Source of the DNA: Mannheimia sp041807705
GTDB taxonomy: Bacteria > Pseudomonadota > Gammaproteobacteria > Enterobacterales > Pasteurellaceae
Assembly: GCF_041807705.1 (NCBI RefSeq)
Contig: NZ_JBGTYY010000005.1
Location: 1-64,000, forward strand
Reading direction: 5' to 3'
Length of the DNA: 64,000 nucleotides
Both the position numbers and the translations under genes were made by a program. Position 1 is the stretch's first letter, and every line of letters begins with the position of its first letter. A model generated the notes under the pieces. The model worked only from the letters and a program-made list of their open reading frames with translations. It ran no database searches and was not told the origin of the DNA. Positions 35,598 through 44,103 of the stretch are shown one piece after another.

Positions 35598-36560
35598 TTA
35601 TTTAATCCAACCTTTCTCTTTGTAGTAACGCACAGCACCTTCATGTAATGGAGCTGAAAGTGCATTTTTAATCATCTCATCTTGTTTTAAATTTGCAAAT
35701 GCTGGGTGTAAACGTTTGAAACGGTCGAAGTTATCAAATACCGCTTTAGTCACGGTATACACTTTATCGGCATCAACATCAGCAGAAGTTACTAAAGTTG
35801 CATATACACCGAAGGTTTCTGTTGGCTCATCAGAACCTTTATATAAACCGCCCGGAATAGTTGCTTTTGCATAGTATGAATGATCAGCCACTAATTTATC
35901 GATTTCAGGGCCTGTTACCGGTACCAATTTCGCATCACAAGACGCTGCAGCTTCTTTTAACGCTCCATTTGGGTGACCTACGTTGTAAGTGATCGCATCT
36001 AAGTTGTTATCACACATTACAGACGCCATTTCTGCCGGTTTTAATTCTGATGCTACTTTGAAGTCTCTATCCGTCCAGCCTTTTGCCGCTAAGATAACAT
36101 TCATTGTTGCACGAGTACCAGAACCCGGATCGCCCACGTTTACACGTTTTGCTTTTAAGTCATCGAAAGATTTAATGTTCGCATCAGTACGAGCCATTAC
36201 CGTAAATGGCTCTGGGTGAAGAGAGAAAATTGCACGGATTTTATCGTTTTTCTTACCTTCAAATGAGCTTGAACCATTATAAGCGTGGTATTGCCAATCT
36301 GATTGAGCAATTCCCATATCCATTTCTTTCACTGCAATCGCATTTAAATTTGCCACCGAGCCGCCCGTTGATGGCGCATTACATTTCACCCCAGTTTTTG
36401 CCGTATCACGGTTTACTAACTGACAAATAGACTGCCCCACCACATAATAAACCCCCGTTTGACCACCCGTACCGATAGTCACAAACGTTTCAGCCGCGTG
36501 AACAGATGCCCCACCCATTACTAAGCTGGCAAGAAAAGAAAGTTTGACTAATTTTTTCAT
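35598..36560 (-). CDS. TAXI-family TRAP transporter substrate-binding protein
   Basis: The 320-residue periplasmic protein has a signal peptide (cleavage after VHA, residue 22) and the TAXI hallmark TIGTGGQTGVYYVVGQSICQLVN. Other family segments are GMDMGIAQSDWQYHAYNG-like sequence, RVNVGDPGSGTRATMNVIL and a C-terminal YYKEKGWIK. It captures the solute and delivers it to the fused permease encoded downstream on the same strand. The ATG is preceded by GGAG. The ligand cannot be read from the sequence. Confidence 0.9.
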   Translation of the reverse strand: MKKLVKLSFLASLVMGGASVHAAETFVTIGTGGQTGVYYVVGQSICQLVNRDTAKTGVKCNAPSTGGSVANLNAIAVKEMDMGIAQSDWQYHAYNGSSSFEGKKNDKIRAIFSLHPEPFTVMARTDANIKSFDDLKAKRVNVGDPGSGTRATMNVILAAKGWTDRDFKVASELKPAEMASVMCDNNLDAITYNVGHPNGALKEAAASCDAKLVPVTGPEIDKLVADHSYYAKATIPGGLYKGSDEPTETFGVYATLVTSADVDADKVYTVTKAVFDNFDRFKRLHPAFANLKQDEMIKNALSAPLHEGAVRYYKEKGWIK

Positions 36561-36871
36561 TATTGGCTCCTAAAAATCAGCATAAAAAAAGCATTTATTT
36601 TAAGCAAACGCTCAAAACACCATAAAAACTAAGGCAATTTTTTAGCACAGATTATTTGATTAGTAAAACAATTTTTCTCGCCCCCCACACAAAAAACAGG
36701 CTAAAACTGAAAACAAATTGACAATCACCACATTCAACACTACCATTAGGGCTGATCGTGGTTATATACTTATATGATGATCACTAGCTAGTATTTCTTG
36801 TTTGTTACCCCCATAAGAACTTGCAAGAAATTTTTATTGTATACAATTCAATTTTTTATGGAGTTTCTATT
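36561..36871. other. Divergent intergenic region, TAXI gene and autotransporter
   Basis: These 311 bases hold the promoters of two divergent genes. Seen are the palindromes ACTAGCTAGT (near 36783) and ATTGTATACAAT (36836-36847) and a TGATC/GATCA pair (36752-36782). No convincing regulator consensus or small gene was found. Confidence 0.5.
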
Positions 36872-38401
36872 ATGAACAAAATTTTTAAAGTGAAGAAAAA
36901 TGCACTTGGTCAATCTGTGGCTTGCTCAGAATTAGCTACGTCTCGCTCAAAATCACTTGTAGTTGTTACGGCATTAGCAATTATGGGAATGAGTGGTATG
37001 GGTATAGCTAATGATATTAGTAAAAATCCAATTAGCTTTTATATTCCAGGTCCAAATGATACATTAGTAAAGAAAAACTCAAATATCGACGAGTTTGCAA
37101 CTAATACTAGTATAGCAATAGTTGCAACTGCTGAAGAAATTATTCGTCTTAAAAAGGATGTAGATACTGTAGCAAATATAGCATCTGATATTATATTCAA
37201 CCAAGCAAACATTGCTGCAACAGCAGTTTATGTAAACGGTCTTACAGACATAGTTAATAACAATGTAATGGATATTGAAGGCCTTCAGGCACAAATTACG
37301 GCTAACCAAGCAGACACCGCTAAAAACTTTGCCGACACTGACGCAAAAGTAAACGCGAACGCAGAGGCACTAAAAACCAAAGTAGAGCAAAGAGACTTCT
37401 ACCACGTTCAAGATAATGTAAACAACAATAATACTGAAATTGCAAAATTACAGGCAAATAAAGCAGATGTTAAATATGTTGAAGAAACAATTGCTGAAAC
37501 AGTGGGCTATGTGAATTCTGTTGCAGAAGCAACTGATAAGAATGCAATGGATATTGCAGAAAATAAAGCAGATATTGCTAACAACAAAGCAGAAGTTGCT
37601 AAAATTGAAGGCCTTCAGGCACAAATTACGGCTAACCAAGCAGACACCGCTAAAAACTTTGCCGACACTGACGCAAAAGTAAACGCGAACGCAGACGCAC
37701 TAAAAACCAAAGTAGAGCAAAGAGACTTCTACTACATTCAAGATAATGTAAACAACAATAATACTGAAATTGCAAAATTACAGGCAAATAAAGCGGATGT
37801 TGAATATGTTGAAGAAACAATTGCTGAAACAGTGGGCTATGTGAATTCTGTTGCAGAAGCAACTGATAAGAATGCAATGGATATTGTAGAAAATAAAGCA
37901 GGCGTTGCAAGCAACAAAGCTAACATTGCGAAAAACAAAACTGCTACAGAAACCAACAAAACTAAGATTGATGGCAATGCAGCTAAAATTAGAAGCAATA
38001 CAGATGCACTTGTTAACAAAGTTGATGTAACTAATTTCGATACGTTAAAAGGCCAAGTAACTACTTTAGCAACACAAGTGTCAGACATTACACCAACTAA
38101 AGCTAGAGTATCTGCGTTAGAAAACAGAACAACTGTGTTAGAAACTCGAGTAAACAAGCTTGACAAAAACCTAAGTGCTGGTATTGCAGGCACAGCCGCG
38201 TTATCTATGATGCCAACTGCGGGCGAAAAAGGTGCTCACTACATCACGGCAGGTGCAGGTCATTATAATGGCCAACAAGCGATTGCTATCGGTTTAACGG
38301 GTAACTCTAATAGCGGTAAATTTAACTATAAAGTAGGTGCTTCTGCAACCACATCTGGCTCTCCAGTAGTAGGTGCAGGTGTAGGTTACCGTTGGAAATA
38401 A
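36872..38401 (+). CDS. Trimeric autotransporter adhesin, YadA-like
   Basis: The 509-residue protein starts at ATG 36872 after GGAG. It begins with an extended signal peptide (ESPR: MNKIFKVKKNALGQSVACSE, then a hydrophobic core ending near GIAND), used by large autotransporters. The passenger is almost all coiled-coil stalk with many Asn/Ala/Asp heptads, including two 110-residue tandem repeats. The C-terminal 90 residues form the YadA anchor (AGIAGTAALSMMPTAGEKGA ... GAGVGYRWK, aromatic-Lys end), which trimerises in the outer membrane. No clear YadA head repeats are seen. Such proteins bind host matrix or cells; the target is unknown. Confidence 0.88.
   Translation: MNKIFKVKKNALGQSVACSELATSRSKSLVVVTALAIMGMSGMGIANDISKNPISFYIPGPNDTLVKKNSNIDEFATNTSIAIVATAEEIIRLKKDVDTVANIASDIIFNQANIAATAVYVNGLTDIVNNNVMDIEGLQAQITANQADTAKNFADTDAKVNANAEALKTKVEQRDFYHVQDNVNNNNTEIAKLQANKADVKYVEETIAETVGYVNSVAEATDKNAMDIAENKADIANNKAEVAKIEGLQAQITANQADTAKNFADTDAKVNANADALKTKVEQRDFYYIQDNVNNNNTEIAKLQANKADVEYVEETIAETVGYVNSVAEATDKNAMDIVENKAGVASNKANIAKNKTATETNKTKIDGNAAKIRSNTDALVNKVDVTNFDTLKGQVTTLATQVSDITPTKARVSALENRTTVLETRVNKLDKNLSAGIAGTAALSMMPTAGEKGAHYITAGAGHYNGQQAIAIGLTGNSNSGKFNYKVGASATTSGSPVVGAGVGYRWK
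37274..37933 (+). repeat. Two 330-bp tandem repeats in the autotransporter stalk
   Basis: Copy one covers 37274-37603 and copy two 37604-37933. They are nearly identical through about 37880 and diverge in the last 50 bases. The period of 330 keeps the reading frame and adds 110 residues of coiled coil per copy, so copy number can change by recombination without breaking the gene. Confidence 0.9.
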
Positions 38402-38430
38402 TCATTAATAAATGATTGTGTAAAACATAA

Positions 38431-38459
38431 GGCACTTGCGTTTGGCAAGTGCCTTTTTT
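38431..38459 (+). terminator. Terminator of the trimeric autotransporter
   Basis: GGCACTTGC (38431-38439) and GCAAGTGCC (38445-38453) form a perfect stem followed by six T. Confidence 0.9.
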
Positions 38460-38511
38460 GTGCATTCATTTATGCGTTATTTATTGCGGTTTATTTTAGC
38501 TTTACCCCTAC

Positions 38512-40359
38512 CTAAAACGTTTTGCTATCTCTTAATAAATGCACATCACCTTTACGTCTTAAAAAGCCTGAACGATCAAAATATTCTATTAACTGCACGG
38601 TTAATTTTCGCCCATAGCCTAATTCATCACGCAATTGATTGACTGAAATCGCTCCCTGTTTTGCCACAAACCGCTTAATTAAGGTCGCGAATTCACTGAT
38701 TTGTTCACTTAATAAAAAGCGATCTTTCACAATAGGAATAAGATAGCCTAATTTTCCTGCTTTATATAAAAGATTACGCATTTGCACCTCCTCTACAGAA
38801 AGCTGGCTTGCTACATCACGCACCCAAAGTGCTTGGTTAGTTGCCTCAAAAAGCGGTCGAATTTGTTGCCACATTTGCAACTCTTCTGCATTAAGTTCAA
38901 CACGATGTTCAGGCAAATGTAACCAGCCTCGGCTGTTTGCTAATCGGTTTTCTGCCACTAGCTCTTCAATAAATTGATTGGCTAAACTTTCGGGCAAATC
39001 CAATAATGCTATACGATAAAGCCGTGCTTTGGTGACGCCTATTTGATCTTGATGTTGTTGGTGATAGGTTGTTATGTTTTCTATCACCCGTTGTTGGGCT
39101 TGGGATTTAAATTCGTGATTAAATAGCCATTTTGAAGAGACATCAAACCCTAATTTTGCTACCGCTTTCGTAGTCAATTGCTCCGCCCATAATAGCAATG
39201 GCAAATCAATGGCTTTTTTTTGCAGATAGAGATTAAGACGTGCGGCAAAATCATTACAAGCGGTCGTTTTTGCTAAATTTTTTACCAATGCCAAACGTTC
39301 ATCGGTGCGTTTGTGGCGTTTGGGTGAGTGGATCTCTAGCACCTCCGCCCCCGCTAATGTTTGGCTATCATCGCCACTACGGATAATCAACTTATCATTT
39401 ACCGCAATATGTAACGGCTCGTCTAAAATCACTTCTGCAAAAAATTGCTGATTTTTGACCGCTTGTTTGCCCTCAAGTAAATTGAGTTTACCCGTAATAT
39501 GCGAGGCGAAATGGTACAAGTGAATAATGCTATTCTCTTTGAAGGCTTGGTTAGCGGTAAGTTGGACGGTAATGCGATCGGTCGCAAATGTTGGCTCAAG
39601 CTCGGTAATCCAATCGCCACGCTTGATTTCTTCTTTTTCTACATTAGCGATATTCAACGCCAAACGTTGCCCAGCAGAACCCGTTTCCGATGGCGTATTT
39701 TGGGCATGAATGGCTTTCACACGCACTTTTTTACCGTTCGATAAAAATAGCACTGAACCAACTCTCACTTGCCCTGCCACCGTTGTGCCAGTTACCACTA
39801 ATCCAGCCCCTTTCACATTAAACACACGGTCAATGGCATAACGAAACGGTTTGTTTATTTGAGTGTTTTGCTGATTAATCTCAATTAAATACGCCTTTAG
39901 TTCCTTAATACCTTGCAAGGTTTTCGCTGAAGTAATAAAAGTTTTCGATTCTGCTAAAAACGGATAAGCGGTTTTCACTTGCTCAATTAGCTGATGAATT
40001 TGCGACTCTTCAGCTCGATCAGCTTTAGTAATCACAATCATAATGTGCTGAAAATTCAGCAGGCGGAGAATGTCTAAATGCTCTTCGGTTTGCGGCTTAA
40101 TCCCTTCTTCGGCAGAAATCACCAACAAGGCGTGATGAATTCCGCCAAGTCCAGCCAACATATTGGATAAAAAACGCTGATGCCCCGGCACATCAATAAA
40201 ACCTAAAATATCGTTCTCAATGGGTAAATAAGCATAGCCCAAATCAATCGTCAGTCCACGTTTTTGTTCTTCGGGTAAATGGGTAGTATTCGTGCCAGTT
40301 AAGGCGTGTAAAAGAGAGGTTTTGCCGTGATCGACGTGGCCAGCAGTACAGATAATCAT
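38512..40359 (-). CDS. selB: Selenocysteine-specific elongation factor SelB
   Basis: SelB delivers selenocysteyl-tRNA to UGA codons marked by a SECIS hairpin. The 615-residue protein matches E. coli SelB in length. It has the GTPase domain at the N-terminus (GHVDHGKTSLLHALTG, then DVPGHQRFLSNMLAG and TKAD), EF-Tu-like domains 2-3 and C-terminal winged-helix domains that bind the mRNA hairpin (from about residue 380 to the end). selA and selC are within 5 kb, but unlike in many genomes selB is separated from selA here by pdxH and a toxin-antitoxin pair. Confidence 0.95.
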   Translation of the reverse strand: MIICTAGHVDHGKTSLLHALTGTNTTHLPEEQKRGLTIDLGYAYLPIENDILGFIDVPGHQRFLSNMLAGLGGIHHALLVISAEEGIKPQTEEHLDILRLLNFQHIMIVITKADRAEESQIHQLIEQVKTAYPFLAESKTFITSAKTLQGIKELKAYLIEINQQNTQINKPFRYAIDRVFNVKGAGLVVTGTTVAGQVRVGSVLFLSNGKKVRVKAIHAQNTPSETGSAGQRLALNIANVEKEEIKRGDWITELEPTFATDRITVQLTANQAFKENSIIHLYHFASHITGKLNLLEGKQAVKNQQFFAEVILDEPLHIAVNDKLIIRSGDDSQTLAGAEVLEIHSPKRHKRTDERLALVKNLAKTTACNDFAARLNLYLQKKAIDLPLLLWAEQLTTKAVAKLGFDVSSKWLFNHEFKSQAQQRVIENITTYHQQHQDQIGVTKARLYRIALLDLPESLANQFIEELVAENRLANSRGWLHLPEHRVELNAEELQMWQQIRPLFEATNQALWVRDVASQLSVEEVQMRNLLYKAGKLGYLIPIVKDRFLLSEQISEFATLIKRFVAKQGAISVNQLRDELGYGRKLTVQLIEYFDRSGFLRRKGDVHLLRDSKTF

Positions 40360-40375
40360 TGATAGTCCTTATAAA

Positions 40376-40663
40376 TTAGTAACTATTTTGGCGAGCAGAT
40401 TTAAAATCCACAATATAAACATTTTCCTGACCAATCAGGAATTTTACTTGATATTTACCGTTTAAAATCGGAATTTCTTTTTTCTTACGCAGCCGATAAA
40501 CATCTGCCGTATAGGAAAGTTTATCCACTTCGCTTTTGATTGCGTCATAAAATTGTTCTGCAATAATCGGATTTTGAGATTGTTGCAAAATATAATCCGC
40601 TTGATGGAGTAATTTAATTTCTGCTTTTTCTAACCAAACAATGTTGTAATCAAACTTCATCAT
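40376..40663 (-). CDS. RelE/ParE-family toxin
   Basis: The 95-residue protein shows the RelE/ParE fold pattern: IVWLEKAEIKLLHQADYILQQS (helix pair), a central LSYTADVYRLRKKKEIPI and the strands YQVKFLIGQENVYIVDFKSARQ. The start ATG at 40663 overlaps the antitoxin stop codon (ATGATG/TGA); a second ATG follows directly at 40660. It lies 16 bases upstream of selB. Whether it cuts mRNA or attacks gyrase is not clear from the sequence. Confidence 0.75.
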   Translation of the reverse strand: MMKFDYNIVWLEKAEIKLLHQADYILQQSQNPIIAEQFYDAIKSEVDKLSYTADVYRLRKKKEIPILNGKYQVKFLIGQENVYIVDFKSARQNSY

Positions 40664-40830
40664 TTTTCAGTTAATCCTAGCTTTTTACGCAGATTTTCCA
40701 TTACCTGATCGTGAGATTTAGTTTCCACTAAGCCTTTTTCTAATTTATCTAGCAATTCCAATTCATCATCAGTATAAAAACTTTTTTTCTGATCTAACTG
40801 AGATAATTCGTGTGATAACGTCAGTTCCAT
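40660..40830 (-). CDS. Small antitoxin of a RelE/ParE pair
   Basis: The 56-residue acidic, helical protein (for example SFYTDDELELLDKLEKGL) overlaps the toxin start by 4 bases and precedes it on the same strand, the normal antitoxin-first order. It begins at ATG 40830 after a GGGGGC-like ribosome site. No DNA-binding motif is obvious. The call rests on size, charge and context. Confidence 0.65.
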   Translation of the reverse strand: MELTLSHELSQLDQKKSFYTDDELELLDKLEKGLVETKSHDQVMENLRKKLGLTEK

Positions 40831-40898
40831 ATAGCCCCCTTACAGATAAAGCTCTCCCAATATTCTATCTTTCTTTATACCAAATTCAAAATCAGAAC

Positions 40899-41531
40899 TT
40901 AGGGCGATAACCTCACCTTTTCCCACGCCCCTGATACTAACTTATACTGAATACGGTCGTGCAAGCGGCTACTTCTTCCTTGCCAAAATTCAATACAATC
41001 TGGAATCAAAATATAACCACCCCAACGCGGAGGACGAGGTACTTCAAGTGGAAATTGCAATGCAAACTTGGCAGATTTCAACAATAGCGCTTTGTAGTTT
41101 TCAATCGGCAGACTTTGTTCGCTCGCCCACGCCCCTAAACGGCTAGTATAAGGACGAGAGGCAAAATAAGCATCAGACTCCGCCTCTGGAATTTTCTCAA
41201 TTCGCCCTTCCACCCGCACTTGACGTTGTAATTCCGACCAAAAGAACGTTAAGCAACCAAACGGATTTTCAGCAATTTCCAGCCCTTTTCGGCTCTGATA
41301 ATTGGTAAAAAAGACAAAACCCTGTGGATTAACTTCTTTCAGTAAAACCATTCTGCTACTCGGGCGACCATTCTCTGCAACTGTCGCAATATTCATTGCA
41401 GTCGGCTCATTCACTTTCGTATTAATAGCTTCACTCAACCACTGCTCAAACTGGGTGATTGGGCTTGAATGGCAATCTTTAATAGAAAGCACTTTTTTGG
41501 TGTAGTCTTCCCGAATGTGGTGTAGATCCAT
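40899..41531 (-). CDS. pdxH: Pyridoxamine/pyridoxine 5'-phosphate oxidase
   Basis: PdxH oxidises pyridoxine or pyridoxamine phosphate to pyridoxal phosphate with FMN and oxygen. The 210-residue protein has FMN/substrate motifs SSRMVLLKEV, FFTNYQSRKG and RPYTSRLGAWASEQS, and the C-terminal signature FWQGRSSRLHDRIQY ending in RLSP. Pyridoxal phosphate is the cofactor of SelA, encoded next upstream on the same strand, which may be coincidence. A REP-like hairpin separates the two genes. Confidence 0.95.
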   Translation of the reverse strand: MDLHHIREDYTKKVLSIKDCHSSPITQFEQWLSEAINTKVNEPTAMNIATVAENGRPSSRMVLLKEVNPQGFVFFTNYQSRKGLEIAENPFGCLTFFWSELQRQVRVEGRIEKIPEAESDAYFASRPYTSRLGAWASEQSLPIENYKALLLKSAKFALQFPLEVPRPPRWGGYILIPDCIEFWQGRSSRLHDRIQYKLVSGAWEKVRLSP

Positions 41532-41569
41532 AAGGATTCCTTTATCTTATTCTGTTTCTGTAATTTATC

Positions 41570-41594
41570 GGACAGGCACAGGACCTGTCCCTAC
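41570..41594. repeat. GTAG-type hairpin repeat between selA and pdxH
   Basis: GGACAGG (41570-41576) and CCTGTCC (41584-41590) form a stem; read on the minus strand the unit begins GTAGGGACAGG. It has the same GTAG-plus-hairpin layout as the element at 2825-2848. Confidence 0.4.
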
Positions 41595-41599
41595 CGTCA

Positions 41600-42982
41600 C
41601 TAATATCCCAACATCTCAATCAACTTTTCAAACTCCGCCACCGATCTTAAATCCAACCACATTTTACTCTGTGCAATGCGTCCAATAATGGGGCTTGGGT
41701 AGGTTTTGAACTGTTTTTCTAACGCAAGTAAATCGCGCTGTTTTTCAGCGGAAATCGTTACTGCCACCGATGGCAATCTTTCCGAAGGCAATGCACCGCT
41801 GCCAATTTGAGCGGGGCTCGGCTCAATTTGCAAAATATAATCGGCATTTAACCGCTTGTTTAAGGCGTTTTTCAAGCGTTCTGCCTTGTGCTGTAACTCC
41901 TCGAGCGATTGTGTGAGCAAATTAAGCGTCGGTAAATCGTCCGTTAATTTTTCAGGGAATAAATAGTGGCGGAGCGTTGCTTCAAGGGCGGATAAAATCA
42001 CTTTATCGCAACGTAACACTCGTTTAAGTGGGTGCTGTTGCAGTTGGCTAATCATCGCTTTACTCCCCACGATAATGCCCGCTTGAGGCCCACCCAATAA
42101 TTTATCGCCCGAGAAAGAAACTAAATCCACCCCTGCTGCCACTTTTTGTTGCACCATTGGCTCCGCGGGTAAATTGAGTGCCTGCATATTGGTAAGCGAG
42201 CCGCTGCCTAAATCGGTAATCACAGGCAGATTAAACTCTTTACCGAGTGCGACTAGCTCTTCTTCCGATACTGAGCTAGTAAACCCCTCAATATGATAGT
42301 TGCTCGTGTGAACTTTCATCAAAAAGGCAGTGTTTTCAGTGATTGCGTTGCGATAATCCTTTAAATGAGTGCGATTAGTTGTGCCGACTTCCACCAATTT
42401 ACACCCTGCTTGAGCCATAATATCAGGAATACGGAATGATCCACCGATTTCAACCAGTTCACCGCGAGAAACAATAACCTCTTTACCTTGTGCGAAAGTG
42501 GCGAGCATCAACAACACCGCAGAGGCATTGTTATTTACGATACAAGCTGCCTCCGCCCCCGTTAAGATTTGCAAAAGTTCGGATATATAATTGTCTCGAT
42601 GCGAGCGTTTGCCCTCATCAATATCAAATTCTAACGCAACGTTTTGTCGCATTGCGTTTGTGGCAGCTTCAATCGCTTTTTCCGACCACAATCCTCTCCC
42701 CAAATTAGTATGCAGCACCGTGCCTGTTAAATTAAAAACAGTTCTGATCTTAACGTTGCTTAAGGCTTGCAGATTGCTTTCTAATATGGAGAAAAATGCC
42801 TTTTCCTCTGAGATAAAGCTCGGTAATGCTTGATGCTGAGCGATAAATTGACGGGCTTGGTTAATCAATAATCGTGCTTGTTCTGCAACCGTAGAATAAG
42901 CAAATTTTTGGCATAATTCGACCGCTTGTGGCTTTTTCAGAAGTAGGTCGAGTGAGGGAATTTGTCGGAATAGTTGTTGCAT
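41600..42982 (-). CDS. selA: L-seryl-tRNA(Sec) selenium transferase SelA
   Basis: SelA converts seryl-tRNA(Sec) to selenocysteyl-tRNA(Sec) with selenophosphate. The 460-residue protein is a fold-type I PLP enzyme with the pyridoxal Lys294 in SFSGDKLLGGPQAG and the conserved N-terminal RQIPSLDLLL and NLTGTVLHTNLGRG. Length matches the family (E. coli 463). The tRNA(Sec) gene begins 66 bases away on the opposite strand. Selenophosphate synthase (selD) and a selenoprotein are not seen in this window. Confidence 0.96.
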   Translation of the reverse strand: MQQLFRQIPSLDLLLKKPQAVELCQKFAYSTVAEQARLLINQARQFIAQHQALPSFISEEKAFFSILESNLQALSNVKIRTVFNLTGTVLHTNLGRGLWSEKAIEAATNAMRQNVALEFDIDEGKRSHRDNYISELLQILTGAEAACIVNNNASAVLLMLATFAQGKEVIVSRGELVEIGGSFRIPDIMAQAGCKLVEVGTTNRTHLKDYRNAITENTAFLMKVHTSNYHIEGFTSSVSEEELVALGKEFNLPVITDLGSGSLTNMQALNLPAEPMVQQKVAAGVDLVSFSGDKLLGGPQAGIIVGSKAMISQLQQHPLKRVLRCDKVILSALEATLRHYLFPEKLTDDLPTLNLLTQSLEELQHKAERLKNALNKRLNADYILQIEPSPAQIGSGALPSERLPSVAVTISAEKQRDLLALEKQFKTYPSPIIGRIAQSKMWLDLRSVAEFEKLIEMLGY

Positions 42983-43047
42983 AAAATTTTATCGAGAGAA
43001 TGTTTTGGATTATTCTAATAAATAAAGTACAATATTGCTACACATTC

Positions 43048-43142
43048 GGAAGTGTGTCATCTCTGGTGAGGTGGCAGGACTTCAAATCCTGTTGAGGACG
43101 CCAGCGTTCTCGGGTGGGTTCGACTCCCATACACTTCCGCCA
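43048..43142 (+). tRNA. selC: Selenocysteine tRNA (anticodon UCA)
   Basis: The 95-base gene starts GGAAGTGTG and ends CACTTCCGCCA, with the acceptor ends complementary. The anticodon arm is GGACTTCAAATCC with TCA as anticodon, the variable arm is long, and the acceptor stem is the extended 8-base form of bacterial tRNA(Sec). CCA is encoded. It is divergent from selA. The 95-base length equals that of E. coli selC. Confidence 0.95.
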
Positions 43143-43242
43143 ATTCATCATCTTATCTTCTACTTCTATAAATTCTCCAATATATTTACTTAATCCCAAA
43201 TTGGGATTATCATATAGATAGACTTTTGAATTTAGGAAAATT

Positions 43243-43542
43243 ATGAGAATAATCTCAACTTCAACCTTAATTGATTACTACACCAAATATCCCGAAACAG
43301 AGCAACCATTAAAAGCGTGGGTAGCAGAGGTTAAAAAGGCAAATTGGCAAACTGCTCACGATATTAAAGCTCAATATAAAAATGCCAGTATCCTGAAAAA
43401 TAGACGTGTTGTATTTAATATTAAAGGTAATGATCATCGCTTAATCATAGCAGTAGCCTTTAGATTAGGGGCTGTTTATATAAAATTTATCGGAACACAC
43501 GCCGAATATGATCGCATAAACGCTGATGAAATCGAATTATAG
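43243..43542 (+). CDS. higB: HigB-type toxin
   Basis: The 99-residue protein matches the E. coli-type HigB mRNA interferase family: LIDYYTKYPETEQPLKAWVAEVKKANWQTAHDIKAQYKNASIL, then RVVFNIKGNDHRLIIAVAFRLGAVYIKFIGTHAEYDRI, which carries the family catalytic region. These toxins cut ribosome-bound mRNA. It precedes the HigA antitoxin gene by 10 bases, the toxin-first order of hig loci. It lies 101 bases downstream of the selC tRNA. Confidence 0.88.
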   Translation: MRIISTSTLIDYYTKYPETEQPLKAWVAEVKKANWQTAHDIKAQYKNASILKNRRVVFNIKGNDHRLIIAVAFRLGAVYIKFIGTHAEYDRINADEIEL

Positions 43543-43551
43543 AGGTAAAAA

Positions 43552-43911
43552 ATGAATATAACTCCAATCAGAACGGAAACAGATTACCAAAATGCACTTA
43601 AGGCGGTTGAGCCTTTATTTGATCGTGAAGATGAATTAACTACCGATGAGCTAGATTATTTCGATGTAATGATAAGCCTCATTGAGAATTATGAAAGCAA
43701 ACATTATCACATTGACTTACCTGATCCTATAGAAGCTATCAAATTCAGAATGGAACAACAAGGAATGGAAATTAAAGATCTTGATGGGATTATCGGTAAA
43801 CCAAACAGGGTTTATGAGATTTTTAATAAAACCCGACCACTCACCCTAAATATGATTAGAAATTTGCACAATAAATTAGGAATAGGTGCAGATGTGCTAA
43901 TTCAAACCTAA
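43552..43911 (+). CDS. higA: HigA-type antitoxin
   Basis: The 119-residue protein has an acidic N-terminal half and a C-terminal helix-turn-helix (about residues 62-115: AIKFRMEQQGMEIKDLDGIIGKPNRVYEIFNKTRPLTLNMIRNLHNKLGI). This is the HigA layout in which the antitoxin neutralises HigB and represses the operon. Ribosome site GAGG is next to the start. A strong terminator follows. Confidence 0.88.
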   Translation: MNITPIRTETDYQNALKAVEPLFDREDELTTDELDYFDVMISLIENYESKHYHIDLPDPIEAIKFRMEQQGMEIKDLDGIIGKPNRVYEIFNKTRPLTLNMIRNLHNKLGIGADVLIQT

Positions 43912-43913
43912 AA

Positions 43914-43952
43914 AAATAGCCGTTAGTTGCAAAATTAACGGCTATTTCTTTT
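43914..43952 (+). terminator. Terminator of higBA
   Basis: AAATAGCCGTTA (43914-43925) and TAACGGCTATTT (43936-43947) form a perfect 12-base stem followed by a T-rich run. Confidence 0.85.
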
Positions 43953-43971
43953 TCTAAACTTTCACAAAAAA

Positions 43972-43987
43972 TGAGATCTAGCTCACA
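43972..43987 (+). promoter_or_regulatory. CRP-like site upstream of nanE
   Basis: TGAGATCTAGCTCACA matches TGTGA-N6-TCACA with one mismatch. It lies 117 bases before the nanE start and fits the known CRP control of sialic acid genes in Pasteurellaceae. Confidence 0.65.
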
Positions 43988-44103
43988 TTTTCTTATTTTT
44001 CCATTTGTAGTAAAAATTTATAGGTTTATAATTATTTGGAGTATTTCTTCATAAACAAAATCTAGTCTATGGCTACTTTTTGCAGTACAAAAAGGAAAAG
44101 ATT

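Noticed and set aside
37079..38193. Open frames opposite the autotransporter gene
   Set aside because: They arise from the low-complexity Asn/Ala codons of the stalk read backward and have no coding features.
36872..38401. Autotransporter start at 36821
   Set aside because: The upstream in-frame codon has no ribosome site; ATG 36872 follows GGAG and gives the expected ESPR sequence.
38431..38459. Shared terminator for the autotransporter and selB
   Set aside because: There is no T-run on the minus-strand side, so it serves the autotransporter only.
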